Source of the DNA: Candidatus Thiosymbion sp.
Lineage (GTDB): Bacteria > Pseudomonadota > Gammaproteobacteria > Chromatiales > Chromatiaceae
NCBI GenBank assembly: GCA_018435665.1
Contig: JAHDND010000072.1
Coordinates: 1-64,000, forward strand
Direction of reading: 5' to 3'
DNA length: 64,000 nucleotides
Positions 46,016-55,572 of this stretch are shown in pieces. The notes below the pieces were generated by a model. That model worked only from the letters and a program-made list of their open reading frames with translations, searched no databases and had not been told where the DNA came from. How positions within the stretch are numbered: position 1 is the first letter of the stretch; the number at the start of each line of letters is the position of its first letter. Made by a program: the position numbers and the translations under genes.

Positions 46016-46293
46016 TTGCTTGTCCAGGTCCGGGTGAGAAAAGGGCGCATTTTATACCCAATGCCCGCCTGGCTTACCGGAAGTGATTCGCGCTCATCTC
46101 TCTTGACAAGTGCGATGCCTTGTGTGCCATATACGCGTGTCCACAAAAGGCGGCCTCCTACCCCTGACTTGACAAAGCACCTCGGCCATGCAGCCTGGCG
46201 GCCACATTTTTCGAGGTGGGTGGCATGAAGCCGCTCGTCGTATGCAGGCTCACTCGACGACGTCTCGAGCACCCCCACGAAGGTATTGGTCAT
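46016..46293 (+). promoter_or_regulatory. Upstream region of the peptidoglycan-binding/unknown pair
   Basis: Two perfect TTGACA hexamers lie at 46103-46108 and 46169-46174, but neither has a good -10 at 16-18 bases (CATATA at 46128 is 19 away from the first). The stretch has no gene. It is lower in G+C than the regions around it, like the genes downstream. Confidence 0.35.
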
Positions 46294-46602
46294 ATGGCAA
46301 AAAAAATCTCGGCCTCCGTAGGCAGCGGTGCTGTCAATCGCAAGGATGACTCGATTACCGTCCAAACTCTTCTCAATAAGGTTCCAGCCAACCAGGGCGG
46401 TCCCGCGCCGCCATTGGTGGTGGATGGATTGCCGTGGCAGAAGACGATAAACGCAATCAAACAGTTTCAACGTGTGCAACTGGGGTTCCAATGGCCCGAT
46501 GGCCGCGTCGATCCAAATGGACGGACTCTAGAGAAACTCAACACATTTGATGTCGTGGATCCAGCCGACAGCTGTGAGGTCGGTCACATCTACTGCTATT
46601 AG
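46294..46602 (+). CDS. Peptidoglycan-binding-like small protein
   Basis: This 102-residue protein starts MAKKISASVGSGAVNRKDDS. The pattern SITVQTLLNKVP, PPLVVDGLPWQKTINAIKQFQ and PDGRVDPNGRTLEKLN is that of a PG_binding_1-type three-helix domain: N-terminal repeat-counting helix, DG turn, TxxAIxxFQ helix. Two Cys sit near the end. No signal peptide is present, so export would need a dedicated secretion system. The start at 46294 is chosen from the domain boundary; an upstream frame opens at 46216. It is 27 bp ahead of a second unknown gene and likely co-transcribed. Such solitary domains often accompany secreted toxins or hydrolases. Confidence 0.75.
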   Translation: MAKKISASVGSGAVNRKDDSITVQTLLNKVPANQGGPAPPLVVDGLPWQKTINAIKQFQRVQLGFQWPDGRVDPNGRTLEKLNTFDVVDPADSCEVGHIYCY

Positions 46603-46629
46603 CGCCCGAGCACAGAGAAGGGTGATTAA

Positions 46630-47529
46630 ATGGCCAAGTGCTTTACTATGGATCTCAGCATCGCCCGGACAAGGGCCGTCCAGGCATACTTCGCAAAGTT
46701 CAGCGTTTTACCCCCGAGAAATATCCGTGTAGACACGACCGTGAATATCGTAGGGCCTCCGAGCTTCGAGAACCTGATAAGGAGGGTAGCTGCGGACAGT
46801 GCCCAGGACTTTGTCCTAGTGGTTCATGGCGATCCAAACGGTGATGGCTTGCTCTTGCCGTTGGCCAATGGCCGCACCATGGCCCAAGCGCGAGCGACGG
46901 GAAAGAACCTTAAGGTGCTTAACGATATCGCTGGCAAAAAGGGTGTAATAAGCCCGGCCGACAGAAGCAACCTGTCTTTGGATGATGGTCAGATCAATCG
47001 TCTGCTTGCCCTACGCGACCTCTTGCACAAGAAGAAGATGAGGGTGATCGAGTTTCGCGGCTGCAATCTAGGCCGCAGCGCCCTGTCGATGCAGCAGTTT
47101 AGAGCATTCTTCGGTGCACCCTTTGGTGCACCGGATCTGTATAGCTTCTTTGGCGAGCAACCGGCAAAGTCAGGGAGCAGTGTAATGTGCTCTCATGCTT
47201 CGACACACCAGGGAACGACGTATACCTACACGTCTGATTACGGCGGCAAGAAGTGTCTCTGCTGCATTGGTGTAGACCTCATCACCCAAAAGCCAGTCAA
47301 TGGTCATCTCATAGCTGATGACGACCCGACGATTGATCGGTGGATTCAAGACAAGCTGAGCGTCACAGGGACCAAGGGCAACGCCAAGAGCGTTCCGATA
47401 CATGGCCTGTGGCTCCTAAGGGACGAGAACGATCCTGACCCGCTCTCCCCGCCCCGTCCCATCTTCCCGCTTGCTGTAGATGGCAAAAAGCGAAACGAAT
47501 ACAGTCTACACACGCAATATTTCCAATAG
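46630..47529 (+). CDS. Unknown protein with caspase/CHAT-reminiscent His and Cys motifs
   Basis: This 299-residue protein has no signal peptide and no family I can name. Two motifs stand out: FVLVVHGDPNGDG with His66 at the end of a hydrophobic strand, and MRVIEFRGCNLGRSALS with Cys145 at the end of another. A strand-HG then strand-GC arrangement about 80 residues apart resembles caspase/CHAT/DUF4347-like folds, where His and Cys form the catalytic dyad. More cysteines cluster at 187, 209, 211 and 212 and could bind metal. G+C is lower than neighbouring core genes. It is paired with a peptidoglycan-binding-like gene. A protease or effector role is a hypothesis only. Confidence 0.6.
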   Translation: MAKCFTMDLSIARTRAVQAYFAKFSVLPPRNIRVDTTVNIVGPPSFENLIRRVAADSAQDFVLVVHGDPNGDGLLLPLANGRTMAQARATGKNLKVLNDIAGKKGVISPADRSNLSLDDGQINRLLALRDLLHKKKMRVIEFRGCNLGRSALSMQQFRAFFGAPFGAPDLYSFFGEQPAKSGSSVMCSHASTHQGTTYTYTSDYGGKKCLCCIGVDLITQKPVNGHLIADDDPTIDRWIQDKLSVTGTKGNAKSVPIHGLWLLRDENDPDPLSPPRPIFPLAVDGKKRNEYSLHTQYFQ

Positions 47530-47766
47530 CCGATCACCGCCACCGTTCGCCGATCCGACTTCATCTGCTCCGCCAGCTCCTACGGGGACATGGATCCGAC
47601 AGTGGACGCGCCAGTGAAGGCGGTGATGTCATCCCTGAGCGGCTGCAGCCCCGGGAGCGATCGTACCTGATCGACCCCGGGTCGGAGGGCGCAGCAGGGG
47701 CCGAGGATAGCCGGGAATAAAAAACCCCGCCGGGGAGACCCCGGCGGGGTTTTTGGGGGGCCGGCA
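47530..47766. other. Spacer with terminator
   Basis: A plus-strand frame ending ERSYLIDPGSE then TAA at 47718 is open but has no start or partner I trust. The reliable feature is the strong hairpin at 47716-47754. Confidence 0.4.
47716..47754 (-). terminator. Strong bidirectional Rho-independent terminator
   Basis: A 15-bp perfect stem, AAAACCCCGCCGGGG (47721-47735) with its complement (47739-47753), has an AGA loop and T runs on both strands. It lies 14 bp past the stop of the 50-residue minus-strand gene. Confidence 0.92.
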
Positions 47767-47919
47767 TCAGTTGCCGTTGATCTGATCCGCGTTGCTGACC
47801 TGGACCTCGATCACGGCTTCTTGGGGCTGGCTGAGGGCTTGCTGGTCATCGTTCGTTACGGATACACCGGCGGAAATGCCACCAACAACCAGAGCGATAG
47901 CGGCGATTGCACCTAACAT
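47767..47919 (-). CDS. 50-residue exported or membrane peptide
   Basis: This gene is easily missed because of its size. It starts at an ATG (47919) with GGGAG eight bases upstream. The N-terminus MLGAIAAIALVVGGISAGVS is a clean hydrophobic segment, either a signal peptide or a single membrane helix. A polar tail follows, with DDQQALSQPQEAVIEVQVSN and ending ADQINGN. A promoter (47976-48003) and a strong terminator (47716-47754) bracket it, so it is a free-standing transcription unit. No known family is recognised. Possible roles are a small regulatory membrane peptide, a leaderless bacteriocin-like peptide or a stress peptide; none is supported directly. Confidence 0.75.
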   Translation of the reverse strand: MLGAIAAIALVVGGISAGVSVTNDDQQALSQPQEAVIEVQVSNADQINGN

Positions 47920-47975
47920 GGTTTTTCTCCCGATAGTATGTGGTTCAGAGGAGGAATGTGTGTGGATTGATGATT

Positions 47976-48003
47976 AGTATATTAGCATTTCCTGATTGAT
48001 CAA
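47976..48003 (-). promoter_or_regulatory. Promoter of the 50-residue peptide gene
   Basis: On the minus strand, TTGATC (48003-47998), a 16-base spacer and TATACT (47981-47976) lie in an AT-rich stretch 57 bp before the ATG. The remaining sequence to 48149 shows nothing further. Confidence 0.65.
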
Positions 48004-48149
48004 GTCGCAACATGTAACGGTTTGTAACGCCGGCGGGGATCTTTCCTTGCCACCGGCGATGGCCACTTTCCGCGGTCGGGATGGCAGAATAGCCGTCAGA
48101 CGCGTTGCGCGCTCAAACCCTGGCTTCTGACCACCCGGAGATCCCATCC

Positions 48150-48911
48150 ATGTCTCGTTCCCCAAGCAACTGTCCAGCAATTGTCTCCCGAATCGAGCCA
48201 ATTCCCCGGGGGACAAATCGGGAACTGGCACATGGACGCTTGCTCAAGATCGGTGCCGCCCTGCTGGCCGCGGTGTTCTCCGCCGGTTGCGCCACCGATG
48301 AATATGGCAACCGCCGGCCCATGACCGAGACCGAGAAGGGCGTCGGTATCGGCACCCTCTCCGGCGCTGCCATCGGCGCCCTGGCGACCCGCAACTCCGC
48401 CCAGGGGGCGGTCATCGGCGCCATTGGTGGGGCCCTGGTCGGGGGCCTGATCGGCAACTACATGGAACAGCAGCAGCGCGACTTTCAGAAGGCCCTGGCG
48501 AGCGAGATCGCCCTTGGCCAGATCCGGGTGGAGCGCATCGGCGAGGGTGAATTGCTGGTGGGGATGACCGGCGAGACGGCCTTCGAGGTCGACTCCGACG
48601 TCATCAAGCCCGGCTTCTACACGACCATGGACAAGATCGCGAGCATCGTCAACCGCTACGGCAAGACCCGCCTGGACATCGCCGGCCATACCGACAGCAC
48701 CGGGACCCGCGCCCACAACATGCAACTCTCGGATCGCCGCGCCGACTCGGTCCTGAACTACTTCCTCGCCGCCGGGGTCTATCCGCCCCGCATGCAGGCC
48801 CGGGGTTATGGGCCCGATTACCCCATCGCCTCCAACGACTCCCCCGAGGGTCGGCGCCTGAACCGGCGTGTGGATATCACCCTGATCTATCAGGAGACCC
48901 CGCAAGGATAA
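48150..48911 (+). CDS. OmpA-family lipoprotein with glycine zipper
   Basis: This is a ~253-residue envelope protein. A hydrophobic leader ends in a lipobox FSAGC (Cys47 if the ATG at 48150 is used). A TTG at 48240 would give a more normal 17-residue leader (LLKIGAALLAAVFSAGC). Next comes a glycine-zipper helix (GIGTLSGAAIGALATR, GAVIGAIGGALVGGLIG). The C-terminal OmpA domain binds peptidoglycan: LDIAGHTDSTGTRAHNMQLSDRRADSVLNY, ending with NRRVDITL. It resembles YiaD/Pal-type lipoproteins that tether the outer membrane to the wall. Confidence 0.9.
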   Translation: MSRSPSNCPAIVSRIEPIPRGTNRELAHGRLLKIGAALLAAVFSAGCATDEYGNRRPMTETEKGVGIGTLSGAAIGALATRNSAQGAVIGAIGGALVGGLIGNYMEQQQRDFQKALASEIALGQIRVERIGEGELLVGMTGETAFEVDSDVIKPGFYTTMDKIASIVNRYGKTRLDIAGHTDSTGTRAHNMQLSDRRADSVLNYFLAAGVYPPRMQARGYGPDYPIASNDSPEGRRLNRRVDITLIYQETPQG

Positions 48912-49022
48912 TGGATGTCCTTGTCAAGATGGCCAATGCATTGCCAAGGCTGCCGAGCATTGGCCATGGCGCAAACCGCCATATTGAAGTTGGTACGACA
49001 TCCACCTCCTGAGGAGCACGCC

Positions 49023-49895
49023 ATGACCCCTCCCCTTGCCATCCGCCCCATGACCCGTTCCGAGGTGGATCTGCTGGTCGATTGGGCTGCCCGGGAAGGG
49101 TGGAACCCCGGGCGCCAGGATGCCGAGCTGTTCTGGGCCACCGATCCGAAAGCCTTCATAGCCGCGGACCTGGACGGCGAACTGATCGGCGGCGGGGCCA
49201 TCACCGCCTATGGCGATACCTTCGGTTTCATGGGCTTCTTTATCTTGCGCCCGGCCTTTCGTGGCCGCGGGCTGGGCGATGCCCTGTGGCACGTCCGGCG
49301 GGAGCGGCTGATCGCCCGGCTAGGTCCGGGGGCGACCATCGGCCTGGACGGGGTCTTCGCCATGCAGGCCTATTATGCCAAGGGCGGCTTTGTCTTTTCC
49401 CACCGGGACATCCGCTTTCGCGCCGAGATACCGACCCGGCCGGCGGCCTTGGCGGCGGGGGGGGAGGTGGTGGCCCCCTTGGCGGATTTTCCCTTCGCCG
49501 AGGTGCTCGCATACGACCGGACCTGTTTCCCCGCCCCCCGGCCCAGTTTCCTGACCGGGTGGATCGACCAGCCTGAGGGCCTTGCCCTGGGGTGCCGGCG
49601 TGACGGCCGGCTGGCGGGATACGGGGTGGTGCGGCGCTGCCGGGAGGGGTGCAAGGTCGGCCCCCTGTTCGCCGACGATGCCCAGGTCGCCGAGGCCCTC
49701 TACGCCGGTCTGGCCGGGTTTGCCGCGGGCGGGCCACTCTTCCTCGATGTCCCGGAAAACAACGTCCTGGGTCTCGAACTGGCGCGGCGGCACGCCATGG
49801 TCGACGTCTTTGGTTGTGCCCGGATGTATCTGGGCCCCTTGCCGGCCTTGGCCCATGAGCGCGTCTTCGGTGTCACGACCTTTGAACTGGGTTGA
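49023..49895 (+). CDS. GNAT-family N-acetyltransferase
   Basis: This 290-residue acetyltransferase has an N-terminal GNAT domain: AIRPMTRSEVDLLVDWAAREGWNPGRQDAELF, then FGFMGFFILRPAFRGRGLGDALW, where RxxGxG/A binds acetyl-CoA, followed by GLDGVFAMQAYYAKGGF. A second half (from about residue 150) repeats a degenerate GNAT fold with LDVPENNVLGLELARRHAM. The start at 49023 follows GAGGAG; the in-frame start at 48915 lacks homology. The substrate is unknown. It overlaps the next gene. Confidence 0.88.
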   Translation: MTPPLAIRPMTRSEVDLLVDWAAREGWNPGRQDAELFWATDPKAFIAADLDGELIGGGAITAYGDTFGFMGFFILRPAFRGRGLGDALWHVRRERLIARLGPGATIGLDGVFAMQAYYAKGGFVFSHRDIRFRAEIPTRPAALAAGGEVVAPLADFPFAEVLAYDRTCFPAPRPSFLTGWIDQPEGLALGCRRDGRLAGYGVVRRCREGCKVGPLFADDAQVAEALYAGLAGFAAGGPLFLDVPENNVLGLELARRHAMVDVFGCARMYLGPLPALAHERVFGVTTFELG

Positions 49896-51000
49896 CAGGA
49901 CCCCCGCCCGGGACCTGGTCGGCTATGCCGGCCGGCCACCCCATCCTCGCTGGCCGGGCGGGGCGCGGGTGGCGGTGCAGTTCGTGCTCAATGTCGAGGA
50001 GGGGGCCGAGGCCTGCATCCTCAACGGCGATGCCCGCTCCGAGTCCTATCTCCACGAGTTGCCCGGTCGTCCGGCTCGGGAGGGGGAGCGCGACCTGAGC
50101 GTGGAGGGGATGTACGAATACGGCGCCCGCGCCGGCGTCTGGCGCCTGCTGGACCTCTTCGCCGCCCGAGGGCTGCCCCTCACCGCCTTTGCCACCGGCC
50201 AGGCCCTGGAACTCAACCCCGGCATCGCCCGGGCCCTGGCCGTGGCTGGCCACGAGGTCGCCGGTCACGGCTACCGCTGGCTGGATTATCGCGGGGTCCC
50301 GGAGGCGGAGGAGCGCCAGCATATCCACCAGACCGTGGCGGTCATCACGCGCCTCTGCGGCCGGCGCCCGGTGGGCTGGTACACCGGGCGGGTCAGCGCC
50401 AACACCCGAAGGCTGGTGCGGGAGGAGGGCGGTTTCCTTTACAGTTCGGATGCTTATAACGATGATTTGCCCTACTGGCTTCCGGGTACAACAGCGGGTA
50501 AGCCCCCGGCGGCGCCATCAGATGCACCGTCGGCTACACCATCGGCTACACCCTCGGGCATCTCTCCTGGCACGTCGCTGGGCATGCCCACAGGCATATC
50601 CCCCGGCACATTACCAGGCATACCGCCAGGCATATCCCTCGGCACATCGCCCGGCATGCCCGGGATGCTCGGCATGCCTGGCTTCTCCTCGGGTATGCCG
50701 CCCCACCTGATCATTCCCTACACCCTGGTCAACAATGACGCCCGGTACCTGATGCCCCACGGCTTCGCTAACGGCGCCGACTTCTTCCGGCTGCTCAAGG
50801 ATGCCTTCGATCAACTCTGGGCGGAAGGGGGCAGCACCCCCAAGCTGATGAGCATCGGTATCCATCCCCGCATTAGCGGTCATCCTGCCCGGGCTCGGGC
50901 CCTGGCGAGCTTTCTCGATTTCCTGCTTGGTCAGGACGCGGTGTGGATCTGTCGGCGGGAGGAGATAGCCCGCCATTGGGCCGCGGTGCATCCGGCGTAA
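49882..51000 (+). CDS. PuuE-like polysaccharide deacetylase family protein with repeat insert
   Basis: This 372-residue protein resembles cofactor-independent allantoinase PuuE: DLVGYAGRPPHPRWPGGARVAVQFVLNVEEGAE, then SYLHELPGR, GVWRLLDLFAARGLPLTAFATG and HEVAGHGYRW. The C-terminal MSIGIHPRISGHPARARAL and VWICRREEIARHW are typical. Between the conserved LPYWL and PHLIIPYTL sits a 73-residue insert (residues 201-273) of Pro, Gly, Ser and Thr repeats. The start is uncertain: a TTG at 49882 overlaps the acetyltransferase gene and gives the expected N-terminus. No other urate-pathway genes are present, so the substrate is open. Confidence 0.8.
   Translation: MNWVDRTPARDLVGYAGRPPHPRWPGGARVAVQFVLNVEEGAEACILNGDARSESYLHELPGRPAREGERDLSVEGMYEYGARAGVWRLLDLFAARGLPLTAFATGQALELNPGIARALAVAGHEVAGHGYRWLDYRGVPEAEERQHIHQTVAVITRLCGRRPVGWYTGRVSANTRRLVREEGGFLYSSDAYNDDLPYWLPGTTAGKPPAAPSDAPSATPSATPSGISPGTSLGMPTGISPGTLPGIPPGISLGTSPGMPGMLGMPGFSSGMPPHLIIPYTLVNNDARYLMPHGFANGADFFRLLKDAFDQLWAEGGSTPKLMSIGIHPRISGHPARARALASFLDFLLGQDAVWICRREEIARHWAAVHPA
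50482..50700 (+). repeat. Degenerate short-repeat insert in the deacetylase gene
   Basis: This 219-bp in-frame stretch encodes variations on PGISPGT/PGMPG (for example GISPGTLPGIPPGISLGT). Neighbouring deacetylase homologues have no such segment by my knowledge. It looks like slippage expansion of a 12-15-bp unit. Confidence 0.85.
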
Positions 51001-51150
51001 GTGGCGGGATCGCCCCGACCTGTCCCCTGGGGAGTTGCCAGATGGGATTGGCCAGAGGGTATTGGCCGGGGCGCGGGTTAACGGATTAGCAGCTCAGGAT
51101 GGGCCCGGACCCAGGGCGGGTTACCCCACCCTGGTCGGTCCCGTCCTGAC

Positions 51151-52701
<1,551 letters not shown>

Positions 52702-52966
52702 CTTATCTCCAAGCAGAAGCCAGCCGTGTCTGATCGGCCGGCGTATTCTGTCGCAACGATCTGTCTTGAATCATTTTGTCGGGTGCCGGTAACCGACGGG
52801 GAAGGGTGACCGGAACAGGACCCTAGCAGCGAAGCGTGTCGCTTCCGGCTCCCCATAGACTGCATCGCCTGGCTACAGTTCCCTGCTGGTATGACAAGGA
52901 AAGACTGGTCTCGCGGGCGGAGTGCCGAGACCTGTGCCCCGGACACCGGCCCGCGGTAGCGATGGC
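52702..52966. other. Upstream region of the Do-family protease gene
   Basis: About 265 bases. No gene is seen. No clear sigmaE-type promoter (GAACTT-N16-TCTGA) stands out on inspection. Confidence 0.35.
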
Positions 52967-53743
52967 TCAGCCAGCGGAGCCGAAGGCGACCTGACAGACG
53001 GCGTTCACCAGTTGGGCGTTGGCGGCGGTCTGGGGTACCTGACCATTGAGCAGACCCTGCTTGCAGTTGACCGCGCCCTGCAGCGTCGCGCCACCGGAGA
53101 GGGTGTAGGAGAAGCTGGCGCCTTGGGAGCCGACCGCCTCGACGGAGGCGTAATTGAGCTGGTACTGGGTCTCCGGCACGACGATCACCGTCGATTGCTG
53201 AGCGGAGGCATTGTTCACCAGTTCGGCGATGGCGACCCCCGTCGCCAGGCCCGCGATTCCCCAGGCGGCGGCATTCGCGTTCCACCAGCCCCAGTTGTTG
53301 GGTTGCCAGTGATACCAGCCGGCGTTCCAGGGCCGGTGGTTCCAATAGCCGCCATTGGCCCAGTTCGGGTGCCAGCCATTGAAGGGGCGATTGTAGAAGT
53401 TGTTCTGAATGTTGACGTTGTGCTGATTGTCGATGTTGATCGGGCGGTCACCGGGACGGTCCAGGGTGCTGTCGCCAGGACGATCCAGCGGGCGGTCACC
53501 ACCCCAGGCCGGGCGCGCGTCGTCACCGAACATGGGGTGGCTGCCGCGGTAACCGGCCATCTCGTCGCCACCAAAATGGAAACCGCCATGTTCGATGCCA
53601 CCGCCGCCAAAGCCATGGAAGCCGCCGCCGCCAAAGCCGCGCGCTTCGGCGGTGGCGGTGAGCAGGAGGCCGGTGGCCAGGGAAGCCGTCACCAGGGTCG
53701 CCAGGCGGGTCCGGGCAGGCGTGAGGGAAGGGGATCTGCGCAT
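52967..53743 (-). CDS. Exported glycine/tryptophan/asparagine-rich protein
   Basis: This 258-residue protein has a Sec signal peptide (LATLVTASLATGLLLTATAEA, cleavage near residue 33). A glycine/phenylalanine-rich segment (RGFGGGGFHGFGGGG) follows, then two DRPGD repeats, an Asn-rich NIDNQHNVNIQNNFYNRP, and a Trp-rich stretch with HPNWANGGYWNHRPWNAGWY. The C-terminal 100 residues are a compact Ala/Val domain with two Cys. Such proteins occur near polyamine or stress genes in related bacteria, but no function is known. The start at 53743 is chosen because the signal peptide begins there. Confidence 0.75.
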   Translation of the reverse strand: MRRSPSLTPARTRLATLVTASLATGLLLTATAEARGFGGGGFHGFGGGGIEHGGFHFGGDEMAGYRGSHPMFGDDARPAWGGDRPLDRPGDSTLDRPGDRPINIDNQHNVNIQNNFYNRPFNGWHPNWANGGYWNHRPWNAGWYHWQPNNWGWWNANAAAWGIAGLATGVAIAELVNNASAQQSTVIVVPETQYQLNYASVEAVGSQGASFSYTLSGGATLQGAVNCKQGLLNGQVPQTAANAQLVNAVCQVAFGSAG

Positions 53744-53943
53744 CTTGAGTTGACTCGTAACAGGGTGAAGGAGGTAAGGGAGTGTCGGACCTTGCCAGCG
53801 CGAAGCCCCGGCACTGACGGCCAAGCATTCTAGCCCAGGGCATGATAAGCCATCCCCCGGGGAGCGAGTGGATGTGGGGAGACACCTGGGTCTGCGAGCC
53901 CACCTTTTCTAGGGGCTGATGGTGAAGGGATCGCGTCTGATCC

Positions 53944-54918
53944 TCAGGAAGAGGTCGTTGCGGTCTCGGGTTGTCCGCGGCGGCGGCTCAGGGTCCCCAT
54001 CAGCCGATAAACCAGCAGGGCGGCGGTAAAGTCCGGGGCGTGCAGGCCCGGGATGGGGGCGAATTCCATCAGGTCCAGGCCGATGATCTGGCGTTGGGCG
54101 GCGAGGGAATCGAACAGCCTGAGGGTCTGATACCAGTCCGTCCCCCCCGGGACCGGCGTGCCGGTGGCGGGCATGAGGATCGGGTCCAGACCATCCACGT
54201 CCAGGGTGAAAAAGACCTTCGGGGGAAAATCCGCTGGCAGGGTCAGGCTGGTCAGTCGGGCCGGCACCAGGTCCTCAGCGTCGATATGGCCCACCCCATA
54301 GCGCTGCCGAGCCGCCACCTCCTCCTCGCCGAGGGCGCGGACGGCGAGTTGGAACAGGGGGATGCCCGCCTCCACCACCCGGCGCATGGCGCAGGCATGG
54401 CTGAAGGGGTCGTCCTCGTAACGGTCGCGCAGATCGGCATGGGCGTCCAGTTGCACCACCCCGAAATCCCGATAGCCCGCCTGAAGATAGCCACGGATCA
54501 CGCCGTAGGTGACGGTGTGTTCGCCGCCCAGGACCACCGGAATCTTGCCCAGGGCCAGGATGGCGGCCACCGCCCGGGCGATCCGGGCGATGACGGCCTC
54601 GGGCTTACCCCGGACGTCCAGGGGCGGATGAGTGTAGATCCCCGCCGCGGCGGGGATGCCATGACCGTCCCAGAGTTCAACCTGCCCGGAGGCCTCCAGG
54701 ATGGCCGCCGGACCCTTGGCGGTGCCACCGCCATAAGAGACGCTGCGTTCCCAGGGGACGGGCAGGATATGGAACAGGGCCTGTTCCGGCGGGGTAGGGG
54801 GGATCTCGGTCGCGAGGAAGGAGAAGGAACGCTGGCCCCGGGTACTCCTGCCCGCCAGCCGTCGTCGGCCCTGGTTCCCTGGAGGGACGGGGCGAGTGGC
54901 GTCCTTGGGAGCGGTCAT
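53944..54918 (-). CDS. speB: Agmatinase (SpeB, ureohydrolase family)
   Basis: This 324-residue manganese enzyme hydrolyses agmatine to putrescine and urea. The dinuclear Mn ligands are His134 (GGEHTVTYG), Asp158, His160 and Asp162 (QLDAHADLRD), and Asp240 and Asp242 (TLDVDGLDP). SHACAMRRV supplies the substrate-side His and is typical of agmatinase rather than arginase. It carries a basic N-terminal extension of about 35 residues. Its substrate would come from the arginine decarboxylase encoded 2 kb upstream on the same strand. H-NS-like and saccharopine-type genes lie between. Confidence 0.93.
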   Translation of the reverse strand: MTAPKDATRPVPPGNQGRRRLAGRSTRGQRSFSFLATEIPPTPPEQALFHILPVPWERSVSYGGGTAKGPAAILEASGQVELWDGHGIPAAAGIYTHPPLDVRGKPEAVIARIARAVAAILALGKIPVVLGGEHTVTYGVIRGYLQAGYRDFGVVQLDAHADLRDRYEDDPFSHACAMRRVVEAGIPLFQLAVRALGEEEVAARQRYGVGHIDAEDLVPARLTSLTLPADFPPKVFFTLDVDGLDPILMPATGTPVPGGTDWYQTLRLFDSLAAQRQIIGLDLMEFAPIPGLHAPDFTAALLVYRLMGTLSRRRGQPETATTSS

Positions 54919-54986
54919 GATGAGGCTTGTCGTTGCGGGGCTACGGCCGCCGTGAATCCCAAGCCGTTACTGGCCAACCAACGACG

Positions 54987-55442
54987 TCAGGCCGCGACGC
55001 GCCGCAGATAATTCGCCTTGAAGGTATTGCGATCGTCCTTGTTGCTCGGATCGAGGCCCTGGCCTTGCATCTTGGTCTTCATCCAGTTCGGGATCGCGCC
55101 GCGAAAATAGATATTGGCGTCATCCTCGGGATCGACATAGTAGGCGCCGGCGGGCGTACTCACCGATGGGGTGGCGACCCGGGTCCTGGCGCGTTGGGAA
55201 CGGCGTCTGCCGCTCGTGAGCAGAGGCAGAATGTCCTCCACACTAAAGCCTTGTTCGGCAATCATGCCCCTGATGGTATCCGCCAGATCAAATTTTCCTT
55301 TTTTCTTGATTTGACTCAAGGTGTTGAGCGCCAGCACGCGCTGTTGCTCCAGGTCGGCGAGATGCTGATGGATCTCGTCATGGCTCATCGTCTCATAATT
55401 CACAAGGGATTCCTCTGCGGTTGGGTTGATAACGGGCGTCAT
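54987..55442 (-). CDS. H-NS-family nucleoid protein, divergent
   Basis: This 151-residue protein has an N-terminal coiled-coil oligomerisation part (MSHDEIHQHLADLEQQRVLALNTLSQIKKK), a linker rich in Arg and Ser (SGRRRSQRARTRVATPS) and a C-terminal domain of H-NS shape: YYVDPEDDANIYFRGAIPNW. The usual GxGR/QGR DNA-contact loop is not conserved; RGA takes its place. By family it would bind AT-rich, horizontally acquired DNA and silence it. The start at 55442 is based on coding shape; MSHDEIHQ at residue 19 is an alternative. It sits inside the polyamine cluster. Confidence 0.8.
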   Translation of the reverse strand: MTPVINPTAEESLVNYETMSHDEIHQHLADLEQQRVLALNTLSQIKKKGKFDLADTIRGMIAEQGFSVEDILPLLTSGRRRSQRARTRVATPSVSTPAGAYYVDPEDDANIYFRGAIPNWMKTKMQGQGLDPSNKDDRNTFKANYLRRVAA

Positions 55443-55572
55443 GATAACAATTTGCCCCCGCGGGTGCCTGCAACCCATTCAGGGTCAACGCCTGTCCATT
55501 ATCCGTTTCCCCGAATGACGCCCTCCGACCCTCCCCTTTAAATTCGGAAAACCGGATTGCGTCGTCTATTCG

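Noticed and set aside
47561..47720. Plus-strand frame ending ERSYLIDPGSE
   Set aside because: No start codon with a binding site, no family, and it ends in the terminator of the opposite gene; too weak to list as a gene.
50482..50700. Frameshift or assembly junction in the deacetylase gene
   Set aside because: The frame is kept across the insert and both flanks match the family, so it is an in-frame repeat expansion.
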